Of a stretch of 64,000 bases of DNA, positions 23,401 to 36,900 are shown one piece after another. Numbering within the stretch: the first letter of the stretch is position 1; each line of letters begins with the position of its first letter. Under the pieces are notes generated by a model. It was not told the DNA's origin. It searched no databases and was given only the letters and a program-made list of their open reading frames with translations. The translations under genes and the position numbers were made by a program. This DNA is from Desmodesmus armatus (Eukaryota; Chlorophyta; Chlorophyceae; Sphaeropleales; Scenedesmaceae): assembly GCA_007449985.2 (NCBI GenBank), contig VIIQ02000656.1:1-64000 (forward strand). Direction: 5' to 3'.

Positions 23401-25730
23401 CACGAACCACCCGGTCACGGACAACAGGAGCAAACGAGCGCAACGCTAGCTGCACAGCACGCATCTCCTTCTGATTGATGTGCATGGACTGCTCTGCAGC
23501 CGACCAGCTGCCATGAGCAACCCCTTCAGGGGAATCCTGCAACTCAGGCAAGACAGCTCCCCAACCCACATCAGAGGCATCAACGTACAACTCCACGGTG
23601 GCTGGGCGCAAAGCTATGGGGGAAGACAGGTGGCGGGCAGGGATGCTGGCCCACCACTCTAGGTCCCGAAAGGCTTGACGTGACAGCCTAACATCCCCAT
23701 TCCAGCCAGGCACAGAAGCACATGCATCATACAAGCTACGCAAAAACAGGTTGGCAGGCATGACTGCCAAGCGCACAGACTGTGCAAAGCCACAAAAAGA
23801 GGCTAGCTCGCGCTTCGGAACAAGCCGACGGCGCAGCTTGGCAGAGACAGCGATGTCCCTAGCCATGCGGGAAAGCCTTGCTAGCTTAGCTGCTGGCACA
23901 GAGAAGGTGCCAGCCGCCAGATCAACTGTAAGCCCCAGGTGCTCCAGCTGCTGCACAGGCTCCCAAATAGACTTGGTAGGGTGGGGAGTGAAACCAAGCC
24001 AGAACATCAGAGACCGCACCCAGTCTGCACCAGCAGCGGCGGTGTCGCGATCCGGAAAGATGAACAAGAAGTCATCTAAATAGGGAAGGACCCTGCAACC
24101 ATGCTGGGCCAGCCACGAGGACGGTGGGGGAGGGTACATGCAGCCTGGTGGGACACGGGTATGCTGGGGTGCACGCAAGTGTGCCACAAACACTCTAGCC
24201 ACTTTGGTGAACACATAGGGACTGTTGTTCCACCCAAATGGCAGGCAATTGATGCTGTAAAACCTGCCTGCAAACTCAAACGAAAAATACGGCACAGATT
24301 CTGCATGAAGAGGCACCTGGTAGAAGGCATCTGCCATATCAGCCTTCAAAGCAAAGGCACCCTGCAGATCATAGCGCTGCAGAAACTTCAGGGTTTCAAA
24401 CCTGCACTTGTAAGCCTTGTCAAACTTGTTGAGGTGTGACAGGTTCAGCACAAGGCGCCAAGAGGAGCCCTTCGGCACACAAAATGCATTCGAGCAATAA
24501 TCAGGCTTTGATGTCAGCTCAGACATGATGCCAAGCTTAGCAAAGCGTGGGAACTCAGTGCACAACCACCACTGCTGCTGCGCATGTGTATACGGCAGGG
24601 GCCGTTTGCAGAAGGGCGGCGGGGGCCGTCCCCCAAGCCACTCTATCTCAACACCATGCTTCAACCAGGATACAACCCTAGCAGGGGCTCCAAGGGCTTT
24701 CCAACGAGATGCACACAACCCCAGCCTGCGAGGAAGCGGGGTATCAGCTGGAAATGAGTGGCTGAACACCATGCTGAGAGACACAGGGGTGATCTCAAGC
24801 TCTCTGTAAAGGCACAAACGTATGTGCCCCGGCTGGCTGCTGCACGACTAAGCAACCAGACGTAACTGACAAGTGGCCTAAGGCTGGCGCTTTCAGTGGG
24901 AGCCTATCCCCACACTTGCCTGCTGATGCAGAAGCCCTTACTGGGGGGCTGCTCCAGCAGAAGCGCTGCTGAAGCCTGCACTGGTGCAGATGAGCAGGAC
25001 CATGGGGGTTCCGTGCTCTGCTGCCTTGCTGAGGGCCATAGGCCCCACTCCATGTTGCAGCTGGCTGCTGCAATCAGTCTTCACTATCCCGCAGTGGCTG
25101 CTGCTGTTGCTGCATGTGCTGCTGTAGCTGCTGCTCCAGCTGCTGCTCCAGCTGCTGTAGCTGCTGCTGGCCATCCATAGCTCCGATGTTGCCAGGGGAT
25201 ACTGCATGGGCAAGGCTGTGGGACCTGGTGTCCCAGACCTAGGGAGGTCTACTGCTGCTGTTGCTGCTGCTTGAGAGAACGGCTAGCGAACAGACAGCTG
25301 AGGCTTAAAGCCTATCTCTTTTGGAGAGCTTAGTCGATGGCAAACGTGCAAACGACTGGAGGTTTGAGGAAAATGCGAAGTTGTGCTTCGCACTCTGGAG
25401 GGAAAGGCGGTAACACTTCAAACGCTACCAAAGGTAGCGAGTCGAGTTGTTGTCACACACGTGTGAACAACAACAAAACGTGCCCTGCCAAGGGCAGGGC
25501 CAGAGTATATCATGCTAGGAGCAGCATGAGCACTCCAGGGCTTAGTGGGCCCAAGCCCTGGATGCATCAGCCCGCTAGCTGATTAACGCATGTTAATACA
25601 TTATCATGCTATTAAATGCCCCCCCCCCCCCGCAGGCCCCGTCCTTACATAGCCAAACTGTACTTACATAGCCAAACCTTCAACGTCTGTCTCCTTACAA
25701 GCTGCACCCTCACATACACACGTGGATGCA

Positions 25731-25799
<69 letters not shown>

Positions 25800-28783
25800 A
25801 AAGCACATGCTGCATCCTCGCCATCCTCACCTGTCCCCCGGTACTGCCAACAGGAACTGCAGGCCATGTGTGCTGACATAAGCCAGCCGATCGACATCCC
25901 CTACCATGCAAGCTGCATCCCCACATACACACATCTACTGCAAACAAAGCACCAGCTGCATCCCCCCCCCCTCCCCACCCCCCCACCCATCCTCACCTGT
26001 CCCCCGCCACTGCCAGCAGGTATTGCAGGCCATGCGTGCTGAGCCCGGTCTCCTGCTGCAACTCTGCAGCAGACACAGCCAGCTTGACCTTCAGCTCCGC
26101 AGGCATAACCACCTGGCCCGATGTCGCATGCAGCATCAGACGCTGCTCCCAGCGCAACAGGCGGCGCGCTCCTGCACACATGCAGCACACAGCACAGGAA
26201 CACGGGCATAACCACACAGATAGCAGCTTGCAGATCACGTGCGGGTTCTACTGCAGGCGCCCGATGTGGCATGCAGCATCAGACGCTGTTCCCAGCGCCA
26301 CAGCCGGCGCGCTCCTGCATGCATGGGGGGTGGGTGGGTGGGTGGGCGTAAGGTTGGGTGTGTGGGTGAAGGGGTGGGTGGGTGGGGGCTTGGCAGCAAC
26401 AACAACAGCCAATGGGCTCCTGCACGCATGGTGGACACCACAAAACAGGAACAAGGACACAGCCAGCTTCAGCTCCGCAGGCATGACCACCTGGCCCGAG
26501 GTCGCATGCAGCATCAGATGCTGCTCCCAGCGCAACAGCCGGCGCGCTCCTGCAAGCATGGGGGGAGGGAGGTGGGGGGGTGGGGTGGGTGTGTGGGTGT
26601 AAGGGTGGGTGGGTGGGGGCTTGGCAGCAACAACAACAGCCATTGGGCTCCTGCACGCATTTCGCACAGCACATGAACCAGGACACAGACAGCAAGTTGC
26701 AGAAAACTTCTGAGTATTCACTGACGCACGCACGATGTCGCATGTCAGATGCTGCTCCCAACATGCGACGCCCTCCTGCCAGCATGGGGGGAGGGTGGGT
26801 GGGGTGGGGTGGGTGAAGGAGTGGGTGGGGGTGCGGGCTGAAGTGAAACATTAACAGCCGTCGGGCGCTCCTGCACGCATACAGCACAAGAACAGGAACA
26901 AGGCACAAACGGCAACAAGGCAAGCACATGGGGGGTGTCGCACCTTGGTATGGTGGGGGTGTCATCGCCACGCCCTCAGCCTCCCGTAGGTGCCTGTCCA
27001 GCTGTGCGGCCGCATCATCTGCTGCTGCTGGGGGTGCTGCCTGCTGCTGCTGCTGCTGTGCTGCCACCTTGTGCAGCAGCTGCCACATGTGGGACCAGTC
27101 CAGCTGCTCTGACTTGAAACCCTCACCAAACTCTTGCCGAGATACCTGCAGCACGCGAAAGTCGGTGGAAGGTGTGTGTGTGTGTGTGTTTGGGGGGGGG
27201 GGGGAGATAGTGGGGGAAAGGTGGGGGAGTTCCCTGCTTTTCGGGCAGTTGCGATCCTGAGCAAACTCTCAGCACACAACCCTCACCGAATTCTTGCTGA
27301 GACACCTGCAGCACGCGATAGTGGGGGGGGGGGAGTGTGTGTGTGTGTGTGGGGGGGGGGGGGGGCTACATGCTTGTTGGCCAGCTGCGACCCTGAGCAA
27401 ACTCTCAGCACACAACCCTCACCAAATTCTGGCTGAGACACCTGCAGCATGCGATTGTGAGGGGAGTGAGAGGGGGAGGGGGGGTGACATCCTCGATGGT
27501 TGACTGCAACCCTGTGCAAACCCTTGCCCAGCTCTTGCTGAGACACCTACAGCATGTGCTAAAGGGGAGAGGGAGGGGGGGTGAACCCAGAATGTTACAT
27601 GCTCCTTGGCTGGCTGCAATCCTGTGCAAACTCTCAACACGGCAATGCTATGCACTCCTGAGCAAACTCTCAGCACACCACGTGGCATGGCAAGCACAGC
27701 ATGCACCATGGGTTAACCCGACTACTGGGCATACCCCCCCCCTCTCTCAGCTGGGGCTATTGCTCTGTGCAAGTTGCACGTGTGTATGCACGGCAAGCAT
27801 TGCGCGGCCTCAACGTTGCTTCCGTCATGCCACCAACACCCCCAAGCATTCCGCCCCTCCCCCCCTCCCCACCATCCCCCAGCAACAATCCTGTAACGCA
27901 AAAACCCAAAAGACTCCACTAACCCAGAACCGCACCTGCTCCCATCGCTGCTGCAGCAGCTGCTCCAGAATGGGTGGAGCAGCAAAGACCTCCTGCAGCT
28001 GCTGCAGCTCCTGAGGACCCAGCCCACCGCTGCTGCTGCCCAAACTGACCAACTCCTGCACCTGCCCCTGCTCCAACCCAAGCCTCTGCTGCAACGCCTG
28101 CTGCAGTTGTGACAGCTGCTGCTGCAAGCCGTCGCTGCTGCTGCTGTCGGCCAATAGGACCTGCTCAAACTTGGGGCCGTTGGTTTGACCAGCGAGGTGC
28201 AGCAGCTGCTGCCAAGTTGCCTCTGCCTCCTCGTAACTCACACCGCCCTGAGCCCACCAGCTGCTGCTGCTGCTGCCGTCGTTTGCTGATGCTGCCGCAC
28301 CTGCAACAAACACGGACACGTCCCTTGTAATGACGGCAGCACATGACGCGACCCCTGTGTGCACTCCTGCCAATGCCGTTGCTGATGCATACTAACAACT
28401 GAATACATGCACTAACAAACAGACCACCTTCGCGACTGCGCACATAGAACTGGGCCAAAGACCAGTCAAGCAGAGGGATGCAGAACGACACATGCACAGG
28501 CGCATGCCCCCCCTCCCCCCCCCCCCCACACACACAGTTGCAACCTTAAACCTCAACCCTACCACCCTGATCCTCAACCTCAAACCTGATCCTCGACCCT
28601 AGAAAGCGGATCTTTAACCCTAATATATGAACCTTGAGACCCTCAAACCCTTATTTATGAACCTTGAGACCCTAAAACCCTAACCGGCGCACCTGCAGAA
28701 GACCAGGTGGCTGCCAGCTGTTGTCCCGCCTCCTCCCAGGCCTTGCGTGCAGCAGCAGCACTGCTGGATGACTCACCACCAGC

Positions 28784-28814
<31 letters not shown>

Positions 28815-31800
28815 GTGGAGAGTGTGAGAGATTGAGCGGGCAGCTGCTGCTGGCCTGACAGCAGCTGGAACAGCTGCTGCCGGTCCTCTGCAGGAATGGC
28901 ACAGCACAGCGCAGCGCAGCACACACATGGTTGTGCCTTGCCTTCCAGCTGTTGGAGTTGGATGAGCACAGCATGGCACAGCGCAGCGCCGCATGTTGAT
29001 ATTGTGGTTTGCACCCAGTGCATAAGGTGCATGTGAAGTAACAGATTCCTGACTCACCTGCAATGCTGACAGCCCCCTGCAAGTCGTATGCTGCTTGTAG
29101 TAACTTCACTCGATGCATGTACTACACAACATCCCTGACTCACCCGCAATGCTGACAGGGCCCTCAGCAGCAGCAGTAAGCTCCTCTGCCGCATGAGCAG
29201 CACTCCAACACTCCTGCAACTCCCCCCAGCTGACTAATCCATCGCTGTACAGCTGCATAACTGCCTCCCGGTACTGTCCGTACTGCTTCGAATTCAAAAA
29301 CCCGTCCAGGGTTTTGACGACCGCGTCACGTTCCCCGGGGCTCAGGGTTTTGCCGGCTGTCAGGGCGGACGGCGGTTGCTCTAAAACCTCGCTCGCAAAA
29401 CCGCTGCCGTGTTGGCGCAGGATTTGGAGGGCGAGCTGGCGGTTTGTGGACTGCACTGCGTCCTTCTGCAGCAGCACATCTGCAAAGCATGATACACGCA
29501 CAAAGAGTTGACATCCATGGCCACCGATGCGTCAAAGCGATGCAACAGAAGCACGAGGGTTACTGTGCGCATTCCGACATGCAATGCTGGTGCACTCAGA
29601 AAAGTACGCACTTTCACCCAAATGAGCGTCAACTGAACATGCAGCGCAAGCACCAACACGACTGTGCTGACCCCACAATAGCAGTGTTGACCAGAAGCGG
29701 TCCAGTCAGCACCACCAGCAAACCGGAGGCATATGCATGGTATGCATACCAGGGTCTCTTGGGAAGGTGCACTCCACCACACCACCACAACCCATCAAAC
29801 ATGAGCTAGCAGCACCCAGTACCACCAGGAGAGGGGCGGCATGCTTACCTGCATACTTTATCTCCAGGTATGAGGAGAGGAGGTCGAAGGTGGGGGTGGG
29901 GGGACGCTGCTCCAGGCTAAACGTGTAGCCGTCACTTATGACCTGCCACGGCCTGTAAAGGAGACGGGGGGGGGGGGTGCGAGGGGGGCGGGGGGGGGGG
30001 GGGGCAAGGAGACGCATGATTAGGGGATTAGCATGTCTGCCTGCTTTCCTACTCCAGAAAGTGTTAATTTCCTACCAACTGCACCGGCCCCACTTGCATG
30101 CACGCTGACGGCCCTTGACCCCCCACCCCCTCCAGGGACTTGCATGGTTATGACAAAAACGGAAGTCGTACTTCGAAGTACTCCTTTTGGGTTGGCTGCC
30201 GTCTCCCCGCAACTTGAACCTATCCCAGTTTCCCCCACCCACCCACCAACGCCCTTGCCCGAAACAGGGAGCGTACTACTCACAGTTCCTTCTTGGGTTT
30301 AGCTGCTGCCCGTTCCTCAGCCCTCCTCGCCTCCTGCTCATGAAGCACACTCCTGTCCAACAGAGGCATGCTCAACCAAGTGGCAGGCATGGACCCACCG
30401 CTGCTGCTGCTGCTGCTGCTGAGAAGGCCTGGCATTCCGTCTGCTGCTGCTGCTGCTGATGCCCGCTTTGCTGCTGCCACTGTCCATTGGGCCTGCAGCC
30501 TGACCTTGTCGGGGTTGACTGGCTGACCCTCAGACAGAGCGGCAGCAACCTGGTCGAAAATGAAACACCCCGGGGGAAGGGGGGGGGGGAGCAGGTAAGG
30601 AGAGGGGAGGGGGGGGGGGGGAGGAGTGAGAAGGTGGGAGTGGTGTATCTCGGGGGTGTGCATCAGTTAGCGGTATTTAGAGGGTCAGGGGCAAGATAAG
30701 GTGAGGGGTGGGGGTGGGGAGCCTAGTCGGGGTTCACTGGCTGGCCCTCAGACAGAGCGGCGGCAACCTGATAGGATGTCAGCAAGGGGTTGAAACGGTC
30801 GGGGGGGAGGGGGTGTCCAGGCAGGGGAAGGGGGGGGGGTGAGAAAGAAGGAGTGGTGTTTGTTGGGAGTATGGAGCGTGGACAGAGGGAGGGTCACTGT
30901 CAGGGAGGAGGGGCAGGAGTAGGTGCAGCCTGACCATGTCGGGGTTGGATGGCTGACCCGTTGACAGGCTGAATGTGCTGCCAGTGCCGCACACAACAGT
31001 CACTTATCTTGCAGCCAGGTTGCAGCCCAGAAACTTGACACCCAACTAACACCCACACAACATATGCCTGTGACCCCCCCCTTGCCCCCTGACGGGGCTA
31101 CGTGCCCGGGACCATCCTTTACATAATGTCATCATAAGAATAAGGGCTGTACACACGCACTCCCTGTGTCTACACGCGGCATCAGACACGTGCACTCCCC
31201 CCAGTCCTCCGCTCTCCTGGGCCCTGATCCCCCCCTCTCGCCCCCGCCCCCCTCGTGTGCCTCCTCACCTGTGTGCAGTCAGTGGGCAGGAACAAGAACT
31301 ATGTCATAAGACATCAGGCTATACTATAGTGTGGCACACGCGGCATCAGGCACGTGCACTCCCCCCAGTCCTTCGCCCTCCTGGGCCCCAACATCCGCCC
31401 TCCTCAAAGGCCTCCTCCCCCTCCCCGGCCTCCCCCCTCCCTGGCCTTCCCCCTCCCCTCTCTTTAAATTCCTCACCTGTGCGTTGCTCAGGACTTTGGT
31501 TGGCAGGAAGATGTCTCTATCATAGAACACAGGGCTGTACACACGCAGCATCAGATAAGTGCCCCCCCCTCTCCTGGGCCTTCAACGCCCCCTCCCCCCC
31601 CCCCCCCCCTCGTGAGACCACCCCCCATGCCTCCTCACCTGTGCGTTGCCCAAAGGCTTTGTTGGCAGGAAGATGTCTCCATCATGGGGCACAGGGCTGT
31701 ACACACGCAGCGTGAGTCCCTCTGCAGGCACAAACAGCACATGCACACACAGCTTTGTTCACATGCCCTAATTTCTTACTATGAGAGGGGGTCACTAAAC

Positions 31801-33920
31801 AAGCAGCACAGCCCCTCTGCACGAACAAACAGCACATGCACAAACTGGTCCTTGGGTTTTGGATATATGAATTCTCAAACACAAAGGTTGGTACACATAT
31901 ACAGCATGGCCCCTCTGCGGGCGCACATAGGCATGCACACACGTCATCCCTACGTCATGCTTTTGCCTACCAGCCAAGCCTCCCCTGTCCCCGTTCCTTT
32001 CCCCCGCACCTCTCATATGAATCCTCTGCCCCTTTTCATTGGTAGCTGCCCCTGTCGCAACATGCACTCCACATCACCCGCAAACTTGGGGCCCACCCCG
32101 TCCCCGCTCCCTCCTCCACTCCCTGCCCACATGACCTTCCCCCCCCCTTGCCATGCGTCCCCTGTCTCCCCCCAAAAAGGCACTAACCCTGCATCCCCCC
32201 CTCCAGAACACATCCCCCCTCCGCACCTCTCACGTGTATCCTCTGTCCCTTTTCGTCAGTAGCCGCCCCCTGCCGCAACATGCGCTCCACATCACCAACA
32301 CCCCGCTGCAAGGCGCGGGGGTCACTCGCCCCCCTCGGTCCCCTGCTGTGCCTTGCACCCCTGCTGCTGCTGCTGTCGACGACGTCAGGGATGTCTTGTA
32401 CTGCTGCTTGTGCTGCTGCTGCTGCTGCCTGCTGCTCACGGGCTGCCCTAGCACGCTCCTCATCTTCCGCCAGCACATCCAGCACGTCTGTAGCAGAAAG
32501 CAGCATCGGGGCGGGGGGGGGGGGGAATGAGCAGAGTGGTTGCTTTTGCAAGAGGGAAAACCAGGGGGGGAAGGAGAGAAACTGAATTTTGATGTACAAA
32601 TGAGTCGGGTGTTTGTGTCCTAGGACGGTCCTCATCCTCAGCCAAGACATCGAGCACGTCTGCGCCCGGGGGGGGGGGGGGGGGGCACAGGAAAAGGATA
32701 AGCGATGCAGTAACTTTGCACGCGCGCGCGTGGGGAAGGGGATGGGGATGCGTGAGCGGACTGCTCCTTGTCGATCACCACGTCGAAATCAAGTGCATGT
32801 GTGTGTGGGCAACAGAGCAACACCACAGGCAGAGGTGAGTCATGGGGTGTCAGCATTTGATGTGTGCGTGTGTGCCCCAAAGGGGGGGCTTATCTCTCGG
32901 CCAACACATAAGACATATGCAGCAGAAGGCAGGCAGGTGGGGGCGGGGGGGGGGGGGGCTGCCCTGGCGCGGTCCTCAGCCAACGTGGTCAGCATGTGTG
33001 TAGCAGAAGGCTGTGGTGGTGCTGCTGCTGCTGGTGCTCCTGCTGACACAGAGCGACTGCTTCTCGCTCCTTTTCTCAAACATAGGTCACCACACTCACC
33101 CTTTTCAGCGTAGTCTGGTGCCGCAGCCAAAGGGTCCCACTCAAGCTGATTGTCAACACCGCTGCTGCTCTCTTCTGCTGCTGCTGCTGCTGCTGTTTCG
33201 TCCGCTGCTGTTGCTGCTGCTGCTGCTGTCATGTCCTCCCCCAGCAACTCCCCAACATCCACCACTGCTGCTGCTGCTGCTTCCAGCACTGCTGCTTCTG
33301 GTGCTGCTGTAGCCTCCAGTATGCTTGCAGCACTGCTGCTGCTGCTGCTGCTGTAGCTGCCGGCGGCTGCTGCTGCTGCTGCTGATGTGGGGGGTAGGTC
33401 AGGGGTGAGGCCTAGGGCTGCCCTGCGGTGTTGCCAATCCCATAGCCGAGCAAGCTCCTGCAGCAGCAGTGGCAGCAGCAGTGACGGCAGCAATGGCAGC
33501 AATGGCAGCAGTGGTGGCAGCAGCAACGGCAGCAATGGCAGCAATGGCAGTAGTGACGGCAGTAATGGCAGCAGCAGTGACGGCGGTATGGCAGCAATGG
33601 CAGCAATGCAGCAGCAGCACAGCTTGACAAGCAGTCACTTGTGTGCAACCACAACAACTGCTAGCTACAACAGCAGTGTCAGCAGAGCGGTGGTGCATAC
33701 ATACACACAGCCGCTGCTGTCTGTTGCCATGAGCACATGTACCTCAAACCTGCAGCAGGAGTATGCTCTGCTCCCTCCCCCCCCCCCCCCCTGCCCCTCC
33801 CCCCTCCCCGCCCTCGGGGTGTGTTCAGCATTCCACTCACATGTTGCGACTGTTTCACAAATGCCGAGCGTGTTGACTCATCTCCCATCACCTCATGCAC
33901 AAACAGCAGCGTTTCATACT

Positions 33921-33969
<49 letters not shown>

Positions 33970-36900
33970 GCACTTTGATCATAGCAGCGTGCAACAGCAG
34001 GCACACACACAACTATTGCCACCCCACACACACATTGATTGCCAACTCATTTGCGTCTCAGGATGAAACACGCACCAACATGACAGCAATCAACACATTC
34101 TCACTCCATGTGCTCAACAGGCCCATCGGATCCACAAGTGATGATGCAGTTTACAGGTGCTCACCTCCCCCTTGACTCAAATAATCCAAACGATTGGTAA
34201 AGTGTGGTGGGAAAAATTTGGGCACCAAGCAAAAACACATTCTCACTCACCTGCTCCTGGGGTAGGTGTGCAGCTGCCCACGCCCTCCACACATAGAAGG
34301 GGCCACGAGGCTCGTAGCTGAACCCAGCCTGGGGCAGCAGCAGCAGCAGCAGGGACAACGGCAGCAGCAGAGACAACAGCAGCAGCGGCAGCGTTGGGAC
34401 AGGCAGTCAAGCCTGGACTGCTTTCACTATCCAACAGCGCCATGCATTTCCCTCTGTGACCCCAATCGGCCCCTCTTGCTCCCCTCCACATATGCGTGCC
34501 TACGAAGCAAGGTCTGATCCCTCCCCCCCCCCCCCCCCCCCCCCCCCCCGCGACCCCCATCTCTTTGAACATCCCCCCCCCCCCCCCAAACACTACCCCC
34601 CTTCCCCACGTACACCCCCTCTCCCCCAAACCTCCCGATTACACCCCCCCCCCCCCCCTGGAGCGCGGCCAACCCCCACCTCCTTGAAGTGTGCCTCCAG
34701 CCACTGGCTGGCATCCACAAGAGGCGCCTTGGGTGAATGCTGACCGTAAACTTCATTTGACACCAACAGCTCATCAACAAAGGCTTTGTAGCCAGGCATG
34801 TCAGACCCTCCCCTATTTTCCCCACCCCCCTCCTGTCTCGCCGTCACCCCCCCCCCCATCCGTCCATCCGCCCACCTTCCCCCCCTCCCCCCCGCATTTA
34901 GAACCCACCTCCTTGAAGTGTGCCTCCAGCCACTGACTGGCATCCACTAGAGGCGCCTTGGGTGAGTGCTGACCATAAACTTCATTGACACCAACAGCTC
35001 ATCAACAAAGGCCTTGTAGCCACAAACACCCCCCCCCCTTCCACACACACACAAACACGCACAAGACAACCCCAAACAGCCCCCGCCCTCACACAAACAC
35101 CCCCCCCCCCCTGACCCCACCTCTTTGAAGTGTGCCTCCAGCCACTGACTAGCATCCACAAGGGGCGCCTTGGGTGAATGCTGACCATAAACCTCATTCA
35201 ACACCAACAGCTCATCAACAAAAGCCTTGCAGTGAAATTGCCCCCCCCCCCCCAAGCCCTCCTATATTGCCGAGTGGACCCCCCCCCCCCCCCCAAAGCC
35301 CTCCTATATTGCCGAGTGGACCCCCCCCCCCTTTCCCACACACCCTCACTCGCTGCAGAGGACCCCACCTCTCCCCCCCCCCCCCACACACCTGCTCCCC
35401 TTCTGCCCCTCGCCCCCCCCCCCCCCCCCCGCGCCCCCTCACCCCCCCCCCTCCACCCCCCCCCCACACACACACACCTCCTTGAAGTGTGCCTCCAGCC
35501 ACTGACCGTCTAGGAGCATCCACAAGAGGCGCCTTGGGTGAATGCTGCCCATAAGTTCATCATGAACTTCTGTCAAGTTGACACCAACAGCTCATCAACT
35601 AAAGCCTTGTAGCCACCCCCTCCCCAACAAAACACACAAGACAACCCCAAACAGCAACCCCTCCGACACGAACACCGCCCCCCCCCCCCCAGACCCACCT
35701 CCTTGAAGTGTGCCTCAAGCCATTGGCTAGCATCCACAAGGGGAGCCTTGGGTGAATGCTGCCCATACACCTCATGTGACACCAACAGCTCATCAACAAA
35801 GGCCTTGTAGCCAGGCATGTCAGACCCCCCACCCCTCTTTCCCCCACACCCACATCCCTTCTCGCCGTCACCCCCCCCCCCATCCCTCCACCCACCCACC
35901 TTTGCCCCCCTCCCCCCCGCATTTAGACCCCACCTCCTTGAAGTGTGCCTCCAGCCACTGACTAGCATCCACAAGAGGCGCCTTGGGTGAATGCTGACCA
36001 TAAACTTCATTTGATACCAACAATTCGTCAACAAATGCCTTGTAGCCAGGCATGTCAGGGTAGGTCAGCCGCCGCTGGTTGGGGGGCGCAGGTGATACTG
36101 CATAGTCATCCTCTCGTGTCGGCCTGGTGTTGACTAGAGAGGGGTTGACCATCCCTGTTGGGGGGGGGGGGGCAGGTGAGGGCAAGAACAGGCGGCAACT
36201 TGGGGTGTTGTTGCAGGTGTGGGCGCTGTGATGGGTATGTGTAGACACAGGGAGTGCAACCAGCCAATGCATCAACCGTCCACGTGTTTTGTTTGGGGGG
36301 GGGGGGGGAGGGTAGGTCAGCCGCCCCTGGTTGGGGGGAGCAGGTGATACTGCATAGTCATCCTCTCGTGTAGGCCTGGTGTTGACCAGAGAGGGGTTGA
36401 CCATTCCTATTGGGGGGGGGGGGGGGCAGGGGGGGGGGGGCAGGTGAGGGCAAGAACAGGCGGCAACTTGGGGTGTTGTTGCAGGTGTGGGCGCTGTGAT
36501 GGGTATGTGTAGACACAGGGAGTGCAACCAGCCAATGCATCGACCGTCCACGTGTTTTGTTTGGGGGGGGGGGGGGAGGGTAGGTCAGCCGCCGCTGGTT
36601 GGGGGGAGCAGGTGATACTGCATAGTCATCCTCTCGTGTAGGCCTGGTGTTGACCAGAGAGGGGTTGACCATTCCTATTGGGGGGGGGGGGGCAGGGGGG
36701 GGTGCAGGTGAGGGCAAGAACAGGCGGCAACTTGGGGTGTTGTTGCAGGTGTGGGCGCTGTGATGGGTATGTGTAGACACAGGGAGTGCAACCAGCCAAT
36801 GCATCAACCGTCCACGTGTTTTGTTTGGGGGGGGGGGGGGGGAGGGTAAGTCAGCCGCCGCTGGTTGGGGGGCGCAGGGGAAACAGCGTAGTCATCCTCT

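Larger units (their letters stand above)
21092..25612 (-). mobile_element. DIRS/PAT-like retrotransposon with split direct repeats
   Basis: On the minus strand the order is A1 (25612-25443), leader, RT/RNase H ORF, ~1.3 kb of degenerate sequence, B1 (21462-21426), A2 (21424-21255), spacer, B2 (21128-21092). A1 and A2 are 170 bp each and nearly identical; B1 and B2 are 37 bp. This A-internal-B-A-B layout is the split-direct-repeat structure of PAT/kangaroo-type elements in the DIRS order, which use a tyrosine recombinase and make no target-site duplication. I found no recombinase frame in 21463-22792. The leader (24818-25442) has a Gln-rich gag-like remnant (25081-25200) interrupted by stops. 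The element lies in the last intron of mS35, same orientation, and its B2 edge abuts a copy of the mS35 exon-14 edge. Confidence 0.8.

Noticed and set aside
24795..25213. Gln-rich frames upstream of the RT ORF as a gag gene
   Set aside because: Interrupted by stops and no zinc knuckle seen; recorded only as a possible remnant.
28660..28690. ccctaaaaccctaa, resembling the Chlamydomonas telomere repeat
   Set aside because: Only one or two units, within an intron and a broader degenerate A/C-rich repeat.
33387..34175. 262-codon plus-strand ORF rich in Ser/Gly/Asn
   Set aside because: Antisense of mS35 exons 4-5 and of a CAG/GGC repeat; composition comes from the repeats.
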